From: Plantago ovata
Lineage: Eukaryota > Streptophyta > Magnoliopsida > Lamiales > Plantaginaceae
Assembly: GCA_028274465.1 (NCBI GenBank)
Contig: CM051458.1
Coordinates: 79,876,085-79,940,084, forward strand
Direction: 5' to 3'
DNA: 64,000 nucleotides
This document shows, one piece after another, positions 32,108 through 45,445 of the stretch. Made by a program: the position numbers and the translations under genes. Below the pieces are notes generated by a model that saw only the letters and a program-made list of their open reading frames with translations, was not told the DNA's origin and did not search any database. How positions within the stretch are numbered: the first letter of the stretch is position 1; every line of letters begins with the position of its first letter.

Positions 32108-33780
32108 CTATGTAGTTTAAAAGAAAAAGAAAGAGGAACAGAATATAAAATTAAAGGAACTATATTTTCATAAAATAAGTTAAACTACATGTCATCCTCT
32201 CCCCCTTAGCATTAGTAGCACGTCCCATTCCACACCTCTCCTGCATGTGAACTACCATTGGTCCAGTTATGACAACATGTAAAATTAAATTATCTTTCTC
32301 ATAAGAGTTTAATAGAGTAATACTACTATCATTTACTATATGCTAGTCATCTATTTATTTATATATAATAATGATCGGAGTACTTATTTTGTCAGAGATG
32401 AATGTCATTTGGTCCACTTCATGTAAATAATCTGCTTATCACATTTTTTCAGATATTTATTATCGAGCGTGTGCGTTAAAGGGTAACATGCTATGTAAGA
32501 CAAAATCATAATTCAAAATTGTTTGGTTAAGGGTGGTGCTAAATTGAAACACCCATCTTAAATCTATTGCAATATTGATTGGGGTGAAATATCATGAATT
32601 TAAAGGTTACGAGTCACCGAAAGCGATAGTAAAAGTTTAAGAGAGGAAGAGGATGGATGTTCATTTTCATTAGCCAATGAGTAGTCATCATTATTATAAC
32701 GCTTTCAAAACATTTTTTCAGCGGAATGCAGATTGTAAGTTTACAATTATTGACAAGGACCGATAGGGTTTTTTCACAAGTTTGAATGTGTACCGACAAT
32801 TGAGTAAAATTCATTTTCGATATTTAAGTGGTTGATACAAGTTCGTAGTATATACAAAATCATATGAAATGGCGTATTTAAAATCCCATAAATGTCACAG
32901 ATCTTAGGGATGACAATATGGCGACTATAGAGGATTATGTAAGCTTTATGTAGAGGGCCTTGGTTTCTTTTCGACCACTATCTAGCTGTCTAGAAATGGC
33001 GATCACGGTTTAGGACGGGAGATGGGTTGTTACAACTTACAATCCATGGCCAACTTTTTGTTGGCATTTACTAGAATTGGTATTGAAGTGTGCCAAACAC
33101 TCTTTGTGCTCCTTGTATGTCTCGAGTTTGTTGTTGATTCTTTGGAATATTTACCGTATGTATTTAACATACAATCATACCTTCTTAATTTAATTAACAA
33201 GAATATATTTCTATATATCTTGACACTTTATTAGTTCTTTAATATTCTTTATTCACACTATATCGTACTTTAAAAAGAAATAACATAATAAATAATTTAC
33301 TTTTACTACCCATCTTTTATTATTTATTTATTTACTCAATTTTTTTGCATGCTCAATTTGATAAGGTTGTTGCACCCTTCGTTAAGGCGGACTTGTCTAA
33401 GCTGTGTAATGTTTTTTTTTTAAAAAAAAAAATCATGTTGCAAAGGAACTGAGGGAGCATTTAATTACCAAGATTTTTTTTCCTACATCCAAATAAAAAG
33501 TCAAATGTCACTATAGACAAAGATCAGTAGAGCCGTAGGGGTCATATCATAAATAAATAAAAAGGTACCGAAATATGCATGACGTAACCAACCAATTTAG
33601 TTGAATTTAAATTCTTTTCCGAAAACAAAATTCCAATTTAATTCAGTTTTTAAAAAGTTGCTCACTAAATAAAATTAGAATTTTGTTAGTTTTATGGTGG
33701 TGGTAATCCACGCAGCCTGCCAGCTGTCCGGCCGTGGATTCTCTGACTGCCTTAATACGTACCCCGTGTGGGCCCAACTC
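32108..33780. other. Gene-free spacer upstream of the U-box gene
   Basis: AT-rich, with no supported gene. The last 200 bases (33780-34054) become pyrimidine-rich with CTCTCT and CACACA runs, as is common in plant core promoters and 5' leaders. Confidence 0.5.
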
Positions 33781-34054
33781 ATTCACACACACATACACTC
33801 TCTCTCTACACTCGTCACGTCTTAAACACTCTCTTGCTTAACCCTCTCCAACATATTTACACACAAGTCCCCGAAAAGCCCTAATATTTTCTATTTCATC
33901 CATTTTCCTCTCTAAAGCAGCAGCGTCTCTTCTTCTCTTTTTCATTCTTATTCCACACTTCATCATCCATCACTCCCCTCCTAAAATCCCACCCACATTA
34001 ATTAATTAATTGAAAACTCTCTCTCCCTCTCTCTCTAAAAATCAATTGTCGGCG

Positions 34055-36165
34055 ATGGCGAAGAGCGGCGTGTATGAGGGGGATCCGGTGACGGTGGCGA
34101 AGGCTGTGGAATTGAAGAAGGAATTGCAGAGATTGGTGAGGACGATTGTTGAAGACGATGACATCAGCGTCGAGAGGATTGATAAGGCTCATAAGACTCT
34201 TTTGGACTTGAGAGAATTGAAACTCATGAAGAAGAAGAAAACGAACAAATCGGTCTCGTTGCAGCAACTCCGTTACGATTGTGATGTTGATGATGATGAT
34301 AGTAGCCAGGAGATGGTTTCTGAGCCTGTTCCTGATCATTTTATCTGTCCTCTTTCCAATCAAATCATGAAGGATCCTGTGATTGTTTCTACCGGACAGG
34401 TTGTTAATATTTCTCCTAATAATTAGTTTAATTTAGTTAATTGTTTTTGTAGTTTGTGTTTGTTTGGAGATTCGATTTGGTTACATTTAATTAGTTTTTG
34501 AACAAAATTGATTTTGAAGGATTTGTTGGTGAATATTTTGTCGGTTATTGCTAGTGTGATGTAACTATTCATTTGTATGAGGAAATGGAAAATGTGAGCT
34601 GGTAATTGTGTTTATTAGAAAATAACGTGGATTTTATGATTTTATTTGTAATTAGCTGGGTGTTCTTGAAGGGATATATTGGTATGGGTAAAACGGAAAA
34701 TCCGAGCGCAATATTGTTTTGTTGGTCAACATAATGCTACTTGTAATGTGGGTGTTTGGATTGGAAAATAAAATAATTATTTATTGGAATGTAGAAAAAT
34801 CCAAAATAGTATGCGTGGATTATTATTTCCTTGATCAATTTAATTATTATCTATGCTGTTCTTTGATTTTGTTTTTGTCTGTTGAAGCAGGGGATTGGGT
34901 TAACAAGTGATGTTAATTTGAGCATAATTGGTATGGGGAAAAGGTGCTTCTATTGATGATTTGGTTGCACTGTGTTTCTTTGGATCGATGATGATTGTAG
35001 TTAAATGTATTTACTTCCGTCAATATTGGTTTCTTGGTGGTCTCTGTACGGTTTGACATTGTTCTCTATGATTTTTGCAGACGTACGATAGGCCATTCAT
35101 TCTCAAATACTTAAAGTCGGGGAACCGAACATGTCCAAGGACGCAACAAGTTCTTTCACACAGTATTCTTACTCCGAATCACTTGATCAGGGAACTGATA
35201 GCACAATGGTGCAAGGCTCGTGGAATCAAATTGCCAGAACCTTCCATGTATACGGACGAAGAGGGCTTAACTGAAGCTGATAGGGAGCATTTCGTTTCGT
35301 TGGTTGAGAAAATGTCGTCTACATTGCCTAATCGGAAAGAAGCTGCGAAAACACTGCGGCAACTGACGAAAAGGACGCCTTCGTTTCGGGCACTTTTTGG
35401 TGAGAATCCTACTGCTATAACTCAATTGCTGTCTCCACTCACTCAAAGTAAGTCCAAGAGTGAGGTTCCCGAGGAACTCCAAGAAGATATAATTACGACA
35501 CTTCTGAATCTGTCCATTCATGACAACAACAAGAAGCTAGTTGCAGAGACTCCTTCGGTCATTCTTCTTCTTCTGGATGCATTAAGGTCAGGAACAATTG
35601 AAACGAGGAGTAATGCAGCTGCCACCCTTTTCACACTATCGGCTATTGATTCGAACAAAGCCCTGATTGGTAAATCTGGTGCATTTAAGCCATTACTCGT
35701 GTTATTGGACGAAGGGCATCCTTGGCTATGAAAGATGTGGCATCTGCAATTTTCAATTTGTGTATATTACAGGAGAATAGGGCAAGAGCTGTTGCGGATG
35801 GTGCAGTAGAAGTAATCTTGAAAAAAATCATAAGCAGAGTGCATGTTGACGAGTTACTTGCTATTCTAGCCATGCTCTCGACTAGCCAAAGGGCTATTGA
35901 GGAGATGTCAGACCTTGGGGCAGTGCCATGCTTGCTCAGTATAATTAGAGAGACGCCTTGTCCCCGTAATAAGGAGAACTGCATTGCCATTCTGCACACT
36001 ATCTGTTTCAGTGATCCTACTACGTGGAAAGAGATGAAGGAAGATGAGAACTTGTACAAAACAATATCACAGCTCGCTGAGAATGGAACTTCCAGAGCTA
36101 AGAGAAAAGCAAATGGCATTCTTGATAGGCTGAAACGGATTGCTAGTCGTACTCATACTGCATGA
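34055..36165 (+). CDS. PUB9: U-box/ARM-repeat E3 ubiquitin ligase, PUB9-like, frameshifted
   Basis: Two exons: 34055-34399 and 35081-36165, with intron donor GTTGTT and acceptor TTTTTGCAG. ATG 34055 is the first in the frame and sits in a good context (GGCGATGGCG). The N-terminal helical region (1-80) is followed by a U-box (about 92-165: PDHFICPLSNQIMKDPV … RTCPRTQQVL) and then ARM repeats to an end like that of Arabidopsis PUB9 (…ILDRLKR … THTA). PUB proteins transfer ubiquitin from an E2 to substrates bound by the ARM region. At 35717-35730 one base is missing relative to the family (expected HPLAMKDV), so the literal frame stops at 35731 after about 331 residues. With the frame kept, it would be about 476 residues. 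This is either a real recent break or a homopolymer sequencing error. The symbol is by similarity only. Confidence 0.88.
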
Positions 36166-37757
36166 TTGAGTACAGTGAGGAGTGAGCACATATCTTGTAA
36201 ATTCTACAACACCTAGGCTTCAATGCTCTGCATAACCAGAGGTACCCTGTGGTCCTTTTCAACCTTTCTTGTGCATATTCTGCTATATCATAGTAAGGTT
36301 TGATCGCAATTTTACAGATTGTAGTTAATGTGAATAATAACAGTGGGAAAGCTTTATTGTGAAGGTTTCTCTTCTTTCTGAATATTATTCAATAATGGAT
36401 GCACATGTCTGAGTAGGCCAATTCAAGTTTTTCTATCAGCTAATCAATTTGGCTACCTAGTTTCATTGTATGATTTGCTAAGTTTGGGGTTATTCAATAA
36501 GGGTTTGGCATATAATTTCAGCACATGGGCTCTTAACATTGGTTGCTTGTATTTGAATGGAAGCATTAATTGGGTTTGGATCTATCTGTTACCTGGAACC
36601 AACTCAAAGTTGCAACTATCATTCATAATCTTAAAACACTTAACATGGCGCACACGGCACATGAAGAGATGTTGTCTCGGCTCTTTCTCTTTTCTGTTTT
36701 ACACTGAGTCGATTTGTGGTTTGATATCTCGTTTTTTTTTTGGTAGTTATTCTCCAATGGTAGCTTGACAGTTCATTTGAGAATTGCTGTTGTGCTTAAG
36801 GAATGTGTAATGTTATAATGGGGAAAAAACATGGGCATATTGGGTGGTGTGGCTTTGTCTAGTAATATGGTCCATCCAACATAACCACTGGAAAATATGG
36901 CCTTTTTGCTAAGAACCTTATCTTCCTGAAAACACTGTACATGTCCATTCTGTCACTCTCGTAGTATTTCTGGGGGTACCCTATTTTTGGTTACAGCTAG
37001 GACAATGTACCTAATCCTAAGTGGTATTAGTCTTCCCTAGATAGTACTGTTTCTTAGATATTTTTACTCTATATGCACAGCAGCATGGGTGTGTGTCCTA
37101 GTTATTTTTGGGAAAACAATCATATGGTAGCTTCTCTGGTTGTATATGGTCCTGGGATTGCAAAGAATCCAACACAAAGAAAAAGATAAAGAAAAAAGTG
37201 AAAAGGTAGAGGAATAATTTTGGATGAGTGGAATAAAATTGATATGCCATGGCCCTCTTTGCTTTTCTTGCATATGAGTAAGATTGTTTCTGCAGATTCT
37301 GATTTGTGTTGCCTTGACTTTGAATCGTACTTATACAATTGATGGTTCTTCATGTACAATACTAGGACTAAATCGTGTTACAACAGGTGTACATTGCTTT
37401 GTCATAAGATTCATAATTTTTGTAGGAGTACCTCATGCTAAGCGTTTTAGATCAAAGAAGTCAATGATCTAATCGATTCTTCTTGTATGAGAGTACTCTC
37501 ATTAGACTAATTAGATAGCGCTCAAAGATACTCGATGACAAAAGCCTATCGTCCTAATACGTTTCATGAATTAACATGTTTTTATACTTGTAAACTTTAG
37601 CTACTTGTCTTTTATGTCTGTTATACAAAATTTTATCATTTTTTATCACAACTTTGCCACATTTTACGAACTATATTCCAATTAAAACAAGTGAAATTTT
37701 TATATAAATTAAAATTTGATTAAACATGGGTAGAAATGTAAAATTGAGGAAGAGCTA
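36166..37757 (+). other. 3' flank of the U-box gene, no further gene
   Basis: Likely 3' UTR over the first few hundred bases, then spacer. I see no second gene. ORFs here are short and without pattern. Confidence 0.5.
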
Positions 37758-38170
37758 CTACGAACAACCGAAATCCACAGGTATACGATAACCCCTTCCT
37801 GGACATCAACCTGACAACCTCCTTGAGTTTATATCTTTCGCGGGAATCTTGGTACGTCTTGTACAGAACCCATAATGTTTTCTTTGTCACAGGCATAATA
37901 CTTCCATTACTCATTTCCTGTAGAACCATCTCCATTTCAGAGAGTGGCGAGAACATGACCATTTTGCAATGGTAGACAGAAAAGAACGAACATATCCTCC
38001 AGCCTGCAAGCACTGAACGCCGTGCAAAATCAGCAAGCTTGTCCACAGCATTTTGCCTGAAATAGCATGAGGCAATGCATCTCGTCACCCCTATACCTAA
38101 TATTCTTACGAAACTCCTTCGTATCCAAATGGCCCTGCCTGCACCATCATCAGGTAAGTCTTCTCCACGG
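37758..38170 (-). pseudogene. Pentatricopeptide-type C-terminal fragment
   Basis: Minus-strand reading with RQNAVDKLADFARRSVLAGW, then EMEMVLQEM … KKTLWVLYKTYQ … EVVRLMSRKG, which fits the last helix pairs of a plant PPR protein. The frame shifts by one base at the end: a parallel frame ends GYRIPVDF … and a stop at 37758-37760, which looks like the natural terminus. The upstream part (38178-38370) has no clear PPR match. PPR proteins bind organellar RNA. Only a C-terminal piece is present, so this is probably a gene fragment. Confidence 0.5.
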
Positions 38171-38179
38171 CTTCCCACA

Positions 38180-39084
38180 TCGAAGCAGCCAGATAACCTT
38201 TAATCATTCCTTTTTACTCATGCATTGACTGTAGGACTCAGATTCTGATCGTTTATCTACTGAAAAGCTGCTTCCATGTAATCCATTTGCACCAGGCAGC
38301 ATACAAGGAAAGAACAGTTGCTGTACCAATCGCGGCCCTTCTAGCTCCACCATGAGGTCTCGATTTCATGTTGAATTAGAATTTTACCTCTAAGCTTGGA
38401 ATCCCCTCCTCCGAAGTAGATTCCTCCGAAGTAGATTCATAGGTGAGACCGTGAGAGGTTCTGGCAGTTTCTGGTGCTGATTTTGATTTGATTTGATGAG
38501 ATGCGTGAAATAGGGTTCTTCAGAGGTTTAGGGAAGATCAAGTTCAAACTGTGTACAAAAACAATGCACCAAATTTGCCGTTTTGCTTAACGATAGGAGT
38601 ATAAATTAGATGAATGTATCAAACACCTAATTAGGAGTATTAGGAGTTGCATGGTCTTTCACTCTTTCCTCATATTCATAAGAATCACGACTTTTTACCA
38701 GCATTTCACTGCGGGGAACTGAATTGATACTTGGCTATTGGGACAGAGACAAGGGGATGCAGTCGGCTGTATACCATTCAATCAAAATTCAAAACTACAT
38801 ATATAGTTCAAGCGCTGTGCTCATAAGAGATATATCTGAGCAAAAAGGCTTTACACATAAGTGATACTGACTGATAAAGCACACCCCCCTGTACTCACAG
38901 GCAAAAGAGAGAACAGCTTTCCTAAGACACAGCTGTACAACCTTTGGTTGTTAACGTTTGTGCTTTGTACCCAGTTTACAAAAGATTACATTGTGGTACT
39001 GTACACATCTGGATTATCACACCGCGCCTTTAACAAAATGAACCTATGTGTAAGCTCCAGAGACAAAAACCCACAATTAACACG
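38180..39084 (-). other. Probable 3' UTR of the CHIP gene and spacer
   Basis: No supported gene. The sequence just below 39085 is the 3' UTR of the CHIP gene on the minus strand, of unknown length. Confidence 0.45.
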
Positions 39085-42000
39085 TTAGTCTAACTTATAC
39101 GCCCACCCGTGGAGTTCGAGGTATGATCTTACCGCTGCTTTTATGGCCAAATTTGGTACCAGCTGATTTGGATAGAGCGTCTCACGGGTTAAAGGATCAA
39201 ATTTTCCAACCTAAGGGGAGTGAGTAAGCGTTTTAAGTAAATATCTGTGAATATGAATCGACTATCATCATACATCACAAAGCAGAAACGCAATACGTAC
39301 CTTTGTCAGGTGTTCAAGTATTGTTGCTCTTTCGTAGGTCACCCCACCAGGAGTAATAACTGGATCACGGAAGATATCTAATGTAATTTGACAGCACAAG
39401 TAGTCTGGCACCTGAAATTTAAAAATGGGTTATTAGAGGCCAGCAAGAGATAAATCGTGCAAATGTTAAGTCACTAGTGCTCACTTCTGTTGGAGTGTCA
39501 TCTTTGGCAGCTTTCACGAATACCCTGTCTAATGTCTCCAATTTTTCGGCCATAGACTGTTTAGTCTCATCTACATAACCTTCTGAAATGAAATTCTTTT
39601 CCTTCAAAGCTGCTGCACATTCCTCTCTGAATTAAAAATGCCAAAGCCATTCAGGAAGCAACAGACTAAGAAAATTGAAAGTTTAATGAAAGAACAAGAG
39701 AAAATACTGGGAAAGGAAAACAAGATATAGGACAAGAACAGTACACTTACTTCAAATTCTGAAGTTCCCAAGAACGCTTGGAAGCCTCATATTCCCATTT
39801 TGAGTATTGAGCTCTTGCAAGCTCCTGCCATATTTCTTCCACCATGTAGGCCTGAGGGTTTGCCCCAGTTCCAAGGTCCAAGGCCTATAATAGTATATCA
39901 AATACATTACACAGAAACAAGATCCGAAATAGCACTCTTTATGCTACAAAGCGAAGTGCTCCCCTGAGTTTAACATGTGCGATCTATGTGTGCAACATAT
40001 GTGATTTGAGGTTATAGTGTGTAATCCAGAAGTAGTCTTTTCAATGAATGTTTGTTTATTAAGTTCATACCATAAACGCAGGTAGAGCTTAAATTAGTTT
40101 TCAATGAGCTGTCGCAGACAACAGCCCTTGCAACCTCTATTTTCAGCATATTTTGCGAGCAACTAGATTCACTACTCGTTGCAAACAAGCACAAGCAGTA
40201 TCTATCGTAACCGTATTTTGCAAACAACACGATTCTCAAGCTCTATCAACTAGCTAACAAGTCAAATGAGCTTGATTTACAATTAACCAAAATAAATCTG
40301 TTGAATGAATGCATAGCCGGTAGCTTATAGCTATAAGCCATCAAACTTAATAAACTGCTACTAAATTCAACTTAAAATACAAATTTAAAAAAAAAGTCCA
40401 ACTTAAAATACAATGAGCTTTCTAATCCGCACTAAAATTTTATAAATGGTGAAATCTATATTATCAACTAACATGACCCCTTGATGGCATCGCGTTGTGA
40501 GGGCTGGCCACTACAGTGGTGACCGTAATGGCTTACTTCAATGGAGAGGTCGATTGGGGGATTCTCAGGATAGAAAACTGAAAACCACAGTGAAGCGCCG
40601 CTACATATTTTCTGTCAAGTGACTGGTTAAATCCATCTTAGTGCAAATACATCTAAATTCCCCCTCATTTTCTTATTCCATTATGCTTGCGCTGGTGCCC
40701 TTCACAACGATACGCCACAGCATTTGTTCCTCTTACTCATCTTCATTGGTCAGAAGTACACCTCATGTGACCCATAGTGGCATCAGCAACCCAATTTTTA
40801 AGGTACATCATGCTTTGTTTAACTACAATTCAGTTAAATTTTGTTTAATTGGGTCTTCTATTTACTTTTTGTTTACTACCTTGACAGGCCTTAAATCTGA
40901 ACTTAATAATCCCTAAATATTGTATAGCCAACAGCCGAAAAGATCATACCATAAAAACACCGATATTGCTTGGGAAAGGAATAGGTAGTTAGACGTTGGT
41001 AATAAAAAGATGGTGAGATACGATTATGTGCTTATATAAGCAGTGGATGTATAAAAAAGCTGAGAAACATCAAATGGTGTTACATGTGATGCTAATGAGG
41101 TTTTGATGATGATGAAAAAGAGGTTTAACAAATTCTGAATATAAAGGGCAAGAGGCCGCTTTGACTCACACTCCAAAATGTTAAAAATAAAATTGTTAAG
41201 TGGCCATTGATACTTACTATCATCAAGCTCCTGTATCAACCATTGATTCGACGAAGAGGCAAATGGGCTGTGATGATGATGTTTGTGACAAAGAAGTCCG
41301 AGATAGAACCATCCAATATATAATCCACTTTTTCTGCATCGCATTTAATGCCGCAAATTGAAATAACTTCAAGTTGATAGTTGAGACAATTGGGAGGGAA
41401 TTATAGGAACACTAAACTCTCATGAATGTAGGGTTGCACTTTCGAAGGAGTTGTTCCCATAAACCTAATCGCCTCAACTCTCAACATGAAGTACTTTGAA
41501 TGTACGACATTTAATGCAGTGCCATTTGTGCAAAAGAAGGGACAGATATATCGAATGTTTCGATATGTTGGGATTCTTTATCACAAGCATCATTAATGCC
41601 TTTTGTCTCTTTCTCGAATGGATGGTAGGTTCTGGAGCTGGATAATAGTACCCCTCATATTCAGAATAGATGAAGTTCTGAAGTTTCTAAGCTTTTGCAA
41701 AATAAAGAGTTTGGATGTTAGCTACATGTTCTTCCATTTCTATCTCTCACATTTTTACCATAAATCTCTCTAATTAATGATCTAGTTAAAATAAAATCAA
41801 CCATTATTTTCATACCTCCATGTTCCATTCTATAAGGTAAGTTAGAAGATTATTTCTTACTTATAGTTGCATTAAAAAGGGTAACTTGGGCAATTCTCTG
41901 TAATATGTACTCGTAAAATAAATCCCAAAACATCATTTAGTTTGAGGGAGTAATATCAAATGGGGCCGTTCACATATTTGCTCTTTTTGAAGCCCTAAAG

Positions 42001-42959
42001 ATGTTAGTATCCCTTCTTATCATATCTAACATTTGTTTCACCTCCCCTTCATCATCAAACACAGTCAGTGACTTAGCATAAGTATCCCTTTCACCTACTT
42101 TTTTATTTTCAAAACTTCGTAACATAAACGGAGTCTTCTTTCAAGAACTCAAAACTCCTCTTACACCTGTACTCACATGACCACAAAAACAGTAAATGTC
42201 TAACCCATTCCACTCCCAAGAAAGATACTTAGGTATGATATTTGGGTGCTGCTTGTGGCATGTTCAAGGGAATTAAGGTAGTAAAACAAGAATTGAAGGA
42301 AAGCCTCACCTCAATTCAAGAAACAACTACCCGAAAGTTAAATTTTAACACTGAAGTTGAACATACAAATTGGAGGTTGCCAGCAATGTTAGAGAAAGCT
42401 GAACTTGAAGGTGCCTACCAGAAAAAAAATGGCCAATGGGCGGAGCAAAAAATGTGCAGTATTGATTTGAGGAACCAACATAGGACATACAAAGAATGGA
42501 ATAAAAAAATTTGATATAGCAGCGTTCTCGGCCACTACAGGCCACGGCTCACTATCCTGGGAAATGCCACAACTCGTTGCTCCACTGAAGGTCATACCTC
42601 CACATTGGCCAATGCCAAAGCACGACGCAGTCATTGCTAATGCTAGTACAGAGGCTACTGAATATTAAGCAATCGACGAAACAGGAACATTAGAAGAAAC
42701 GTAAGGAAGAAAGATAGTTCCTATGTTTACCAGACAGCAACAACGTAAGCCTCTGATAGGAAATATCACATCTAGGATTTATCTACGGACAGCAAGTAAG
42801 AAAAGCTCATAAATTATCGGACATCTTTCTCTGAAACAACCTCTCATACAGAAAATCATATATAGGATGAAGCACTTGACAGCAAAAGTGCAAAACTCAA
42901 AGATTATGCAGGAAGGGTGAAGCTCACAAGTATGCTATATTATTTATTATTTATTATTA

Positions 42960-43007
<48 letters not shown>

Positions 43008-45055
43008 TGTAATAATACAGAATTATCTGTACTCATATCTTTGTCAGGAGAGAAATGGATAGATATTTTAGAAGAGCCTTGTGGACTGGAGATCCTAATA
43101 GTTCCATGAAAGTGGCATTGCACTTGCAAAGTTTTTTTATTTTTTATTTTTGAAAGGTAATAAGAAAATTTTATTAGAGAGAAAATACACAGTATGTGTA
43201 TTACAGCAACTCCACATAAAGGACACTCAGCTACTAAAAGAGCTTTAGAGGTAAACTTGACAAATTCAAGTATTTGGTGCAAAGCTTCTATAACCCAGCT
43301 TTTATGGCTGAATAGGAACAATGACAAATTGTGAATTTAGTAGTTACACACTTATTAGGTAAAAACACATTTAATATACTACAGATGGACCTTGAATGCT
43401 AAAGAACATTCACAACTGCAGGGGGCAGGAGAAAATTATTAGCAGACAAAAATACACAGATAAGACTTAAAGAGCCATTCATCAGCATCTTAGGGGTGAA
43501 TGGAGGAATCTAACTGCCAATGATGTCGACCCAATAGCAACGTTTGTTCTACGGTGAGTCTATGTAGGAACTGGGCACTAATCAGAGATCAGCCATTGCG
43601 AAACATAAAAATGGAATGTGCATTTCTGCAATGCTGAAAGTGGAACCTTCAATGATTTGTTTTTCTGCTTGTCATTATAACAAGATGGGAAGTTAATACT
43701 GAAGTACTTGGGCATTAAAAATGTTCCTCACAACTATAATCTAGAAGGTAGCTTGCCTCTTAGGAACCATATTTATATATTTTCAACGAAAACATCAAGA
43801 TAAGAGGGATTAATTAGCCATCTTATTCAACTTGATATATGCCCTCATTCATATGAGGCAATGTGAACCATTGACATATAACCTAGTGCAGCTGATGATG
43901 CTGTCATAGTTCACTATTGTATATACTATCCACATTATAGTGTATAATATGTCATTAATTTACCAGCTCATGTATAAACTTCAGGGAAGAATATGAGTAT
44001 TAAAAGCAATGAATGAAAATTTGAAGTTGCATAAATTATACTGCTACAGTTATAACCTTAATCTGAACATCACGGAACGTGACGAAAAAAATGCTACAAG
44101 TTTCAAGAAACTTCAAACCATAAATAGACGAACACTCTACAAAATATGCACGGAGAGAATTGTCATATATGCATAGTTTCAGTTAAATGGTACTAGGGAA
44201 AGGAAAAAAGAGAGCAACAAAAGAAAAAACAGAATCATACTCTTTCCAACTGCTTGACACCTTCTCCATATTCTCTCTTTTGTAGAAGGGCAAGACCTAG
44301 CATGTAGTGTGCCTGTCATTGCAGAATATACTTAACTAGTTAAATGTACTCTGAGCATCAGATATGGCAAAACAATACTTCGTAATTACTCATGTGTCAT
44401 GACCAGTATATGCATAAACATGAGGTCCCGATTCTCACCAAGTCGCATAAGCGGCCATCAGATGCATGGTGACTTAATGAGAGGGGACTCGTAAAAATGC
44501 GCATAATAACTAAGAAATGTCATAACACTCCAACAATATTTAGTCATTGGTGAATCCTAAGAACACACCTTGACAGACTTAGGATCAAGCTGGATAGCTC
44601 GCCTACAATCCTCCTCCACTCGAGTCCATTCTCTACACTCAAAGAAAGCGGAAACGACAAATAAACAAGAACATATTCAATATGTAATTTCAACAAACAA
44701 ATGTACTATTAATGGAGAACCAAACAAATAACCGAAAGCGCGAACATTTTAACAATTCAACAAGTAAAGATGACATACTCTCGCTTGCGATGGCACAAAG
44801 CTCGATTGGTCCAATAAACAGGAACATTAGGGCACAAAGTAATGGCCTAAAAAATCAAGAAAACCAAATTCAATCGCAGAACAGAAATTAAATAGTAATA
44901 TATAATACAAATCGAAACAATTGAGTTGTTAGAAATATAGAAACTACCTCCGTATAAGCATCAATGGCTGCACCAAGGCGATTCTTGCTGAAGTAAAGGT
45001 TGCCGTCGATTTTGAGTTGCTCGGCTTGTTTAGACCCCACGAGAGTCAGCGACAT
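39085..45055 (-). CDS. CHIP: CHIP co-chaperone E3 ubiquitin ligase
   Basis: Eight exons on the minus strand: 45055-44948, 44846-44779, 44632-44569, 44312-44241, 39884-39751, 39626-39485, 39411-39301 and 39210-39085. All use GT-AG sites and the phases fit. The product is 274 residues (Arabidopsis CHIP is 278). Residues 1-125 are three TPR repeats that bind the C-terminal EEVD tails of Hsp70/Hsp90 (NLYFSKNRLGAAIDAYTEAI, YWTNRALCH, KAHYMLGLALLQ). A charged middle follows, then a U-box at about 198-270 (PDYLCCQITLDIFRDPVITP, ILEHLTKVGKFDP) that recruits E2. CHIP ubiquitinates misfolded client proteins in the cytosol. No break is seen. Intron 4 is unusually long, about 4.36 kb. The symbol is by similarity. 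Confidence 0.95.
42939..43008 (+). repeat. (TTA)n microsatellite in CHIP intron 4
   Basis: About 70 bases of TTA/TTTA units, including about 15 perfect TTA copies in a row. Confidence 0.9.
43126..43330 (-). mobile_element. Possible LINE 3' end in CHIP intron 4
   Basis: On the minus strand, about 200 bases end in a tail of the form AAAATAAAAAATAAAAAAAC after TCTAATAAAATTTTC. This is like a 5'-truncated retroposon. No target duplication was identified. Confidence 0.35.
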
Positions 45056-45296
45056 TTTGCCTCTTCAGCCCTATTGTTTGTTTATTTGTGATGATGTGTG
45101 ATGAGGCAAATGAACGTAAAGAATTAGGTGAAGGAAAGACAAAAAACACACCACCGTTTGATTTGGGCAAAAAGAATAATGGGGAACAGGGGTTTCTCCA
45201 GAATTTTCTGGATTTTACGATTTGACCGGGAGAAGGCGGAAGGTTTTGGCACTTTGCGTAGCAGGTGAAACTGAATCGATGGTTCCGGAACAAGAA

Positions 45297-45322
45297 TTAT
45301 TATTATTATTATTATTATTATT
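45297..45322 (+). repeat. (TTA)n microsatellite upstream of CHIP
   Basis: About nine TTA units, some 240 bases upstream of the CHIP start codon. Confidence 0.85.
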
Positions 45323-45445
45323 TCTCATTTCCGAATCGCTGGTGAATTTGAATCGGGGAAGAAGGGAAGTACATAAAGCAGAATGTGATAAATGGAACCA
45401 TAACTGTTTCGAGTCTTCTCACCTAAGCTACCTTTTAAATATATA

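Noticed and set aside
34010-34054. Upstream start for the U-box protein
   Set aside because: The extended frame has no ATG before 34055, and 34055 matches the family N-terminus and has a good context.
42242-42514. 90-residue ORF in CHIP intron 4
   Set aside because: No recognisable pattern, and the frames on both strands look random. Treated as intron.
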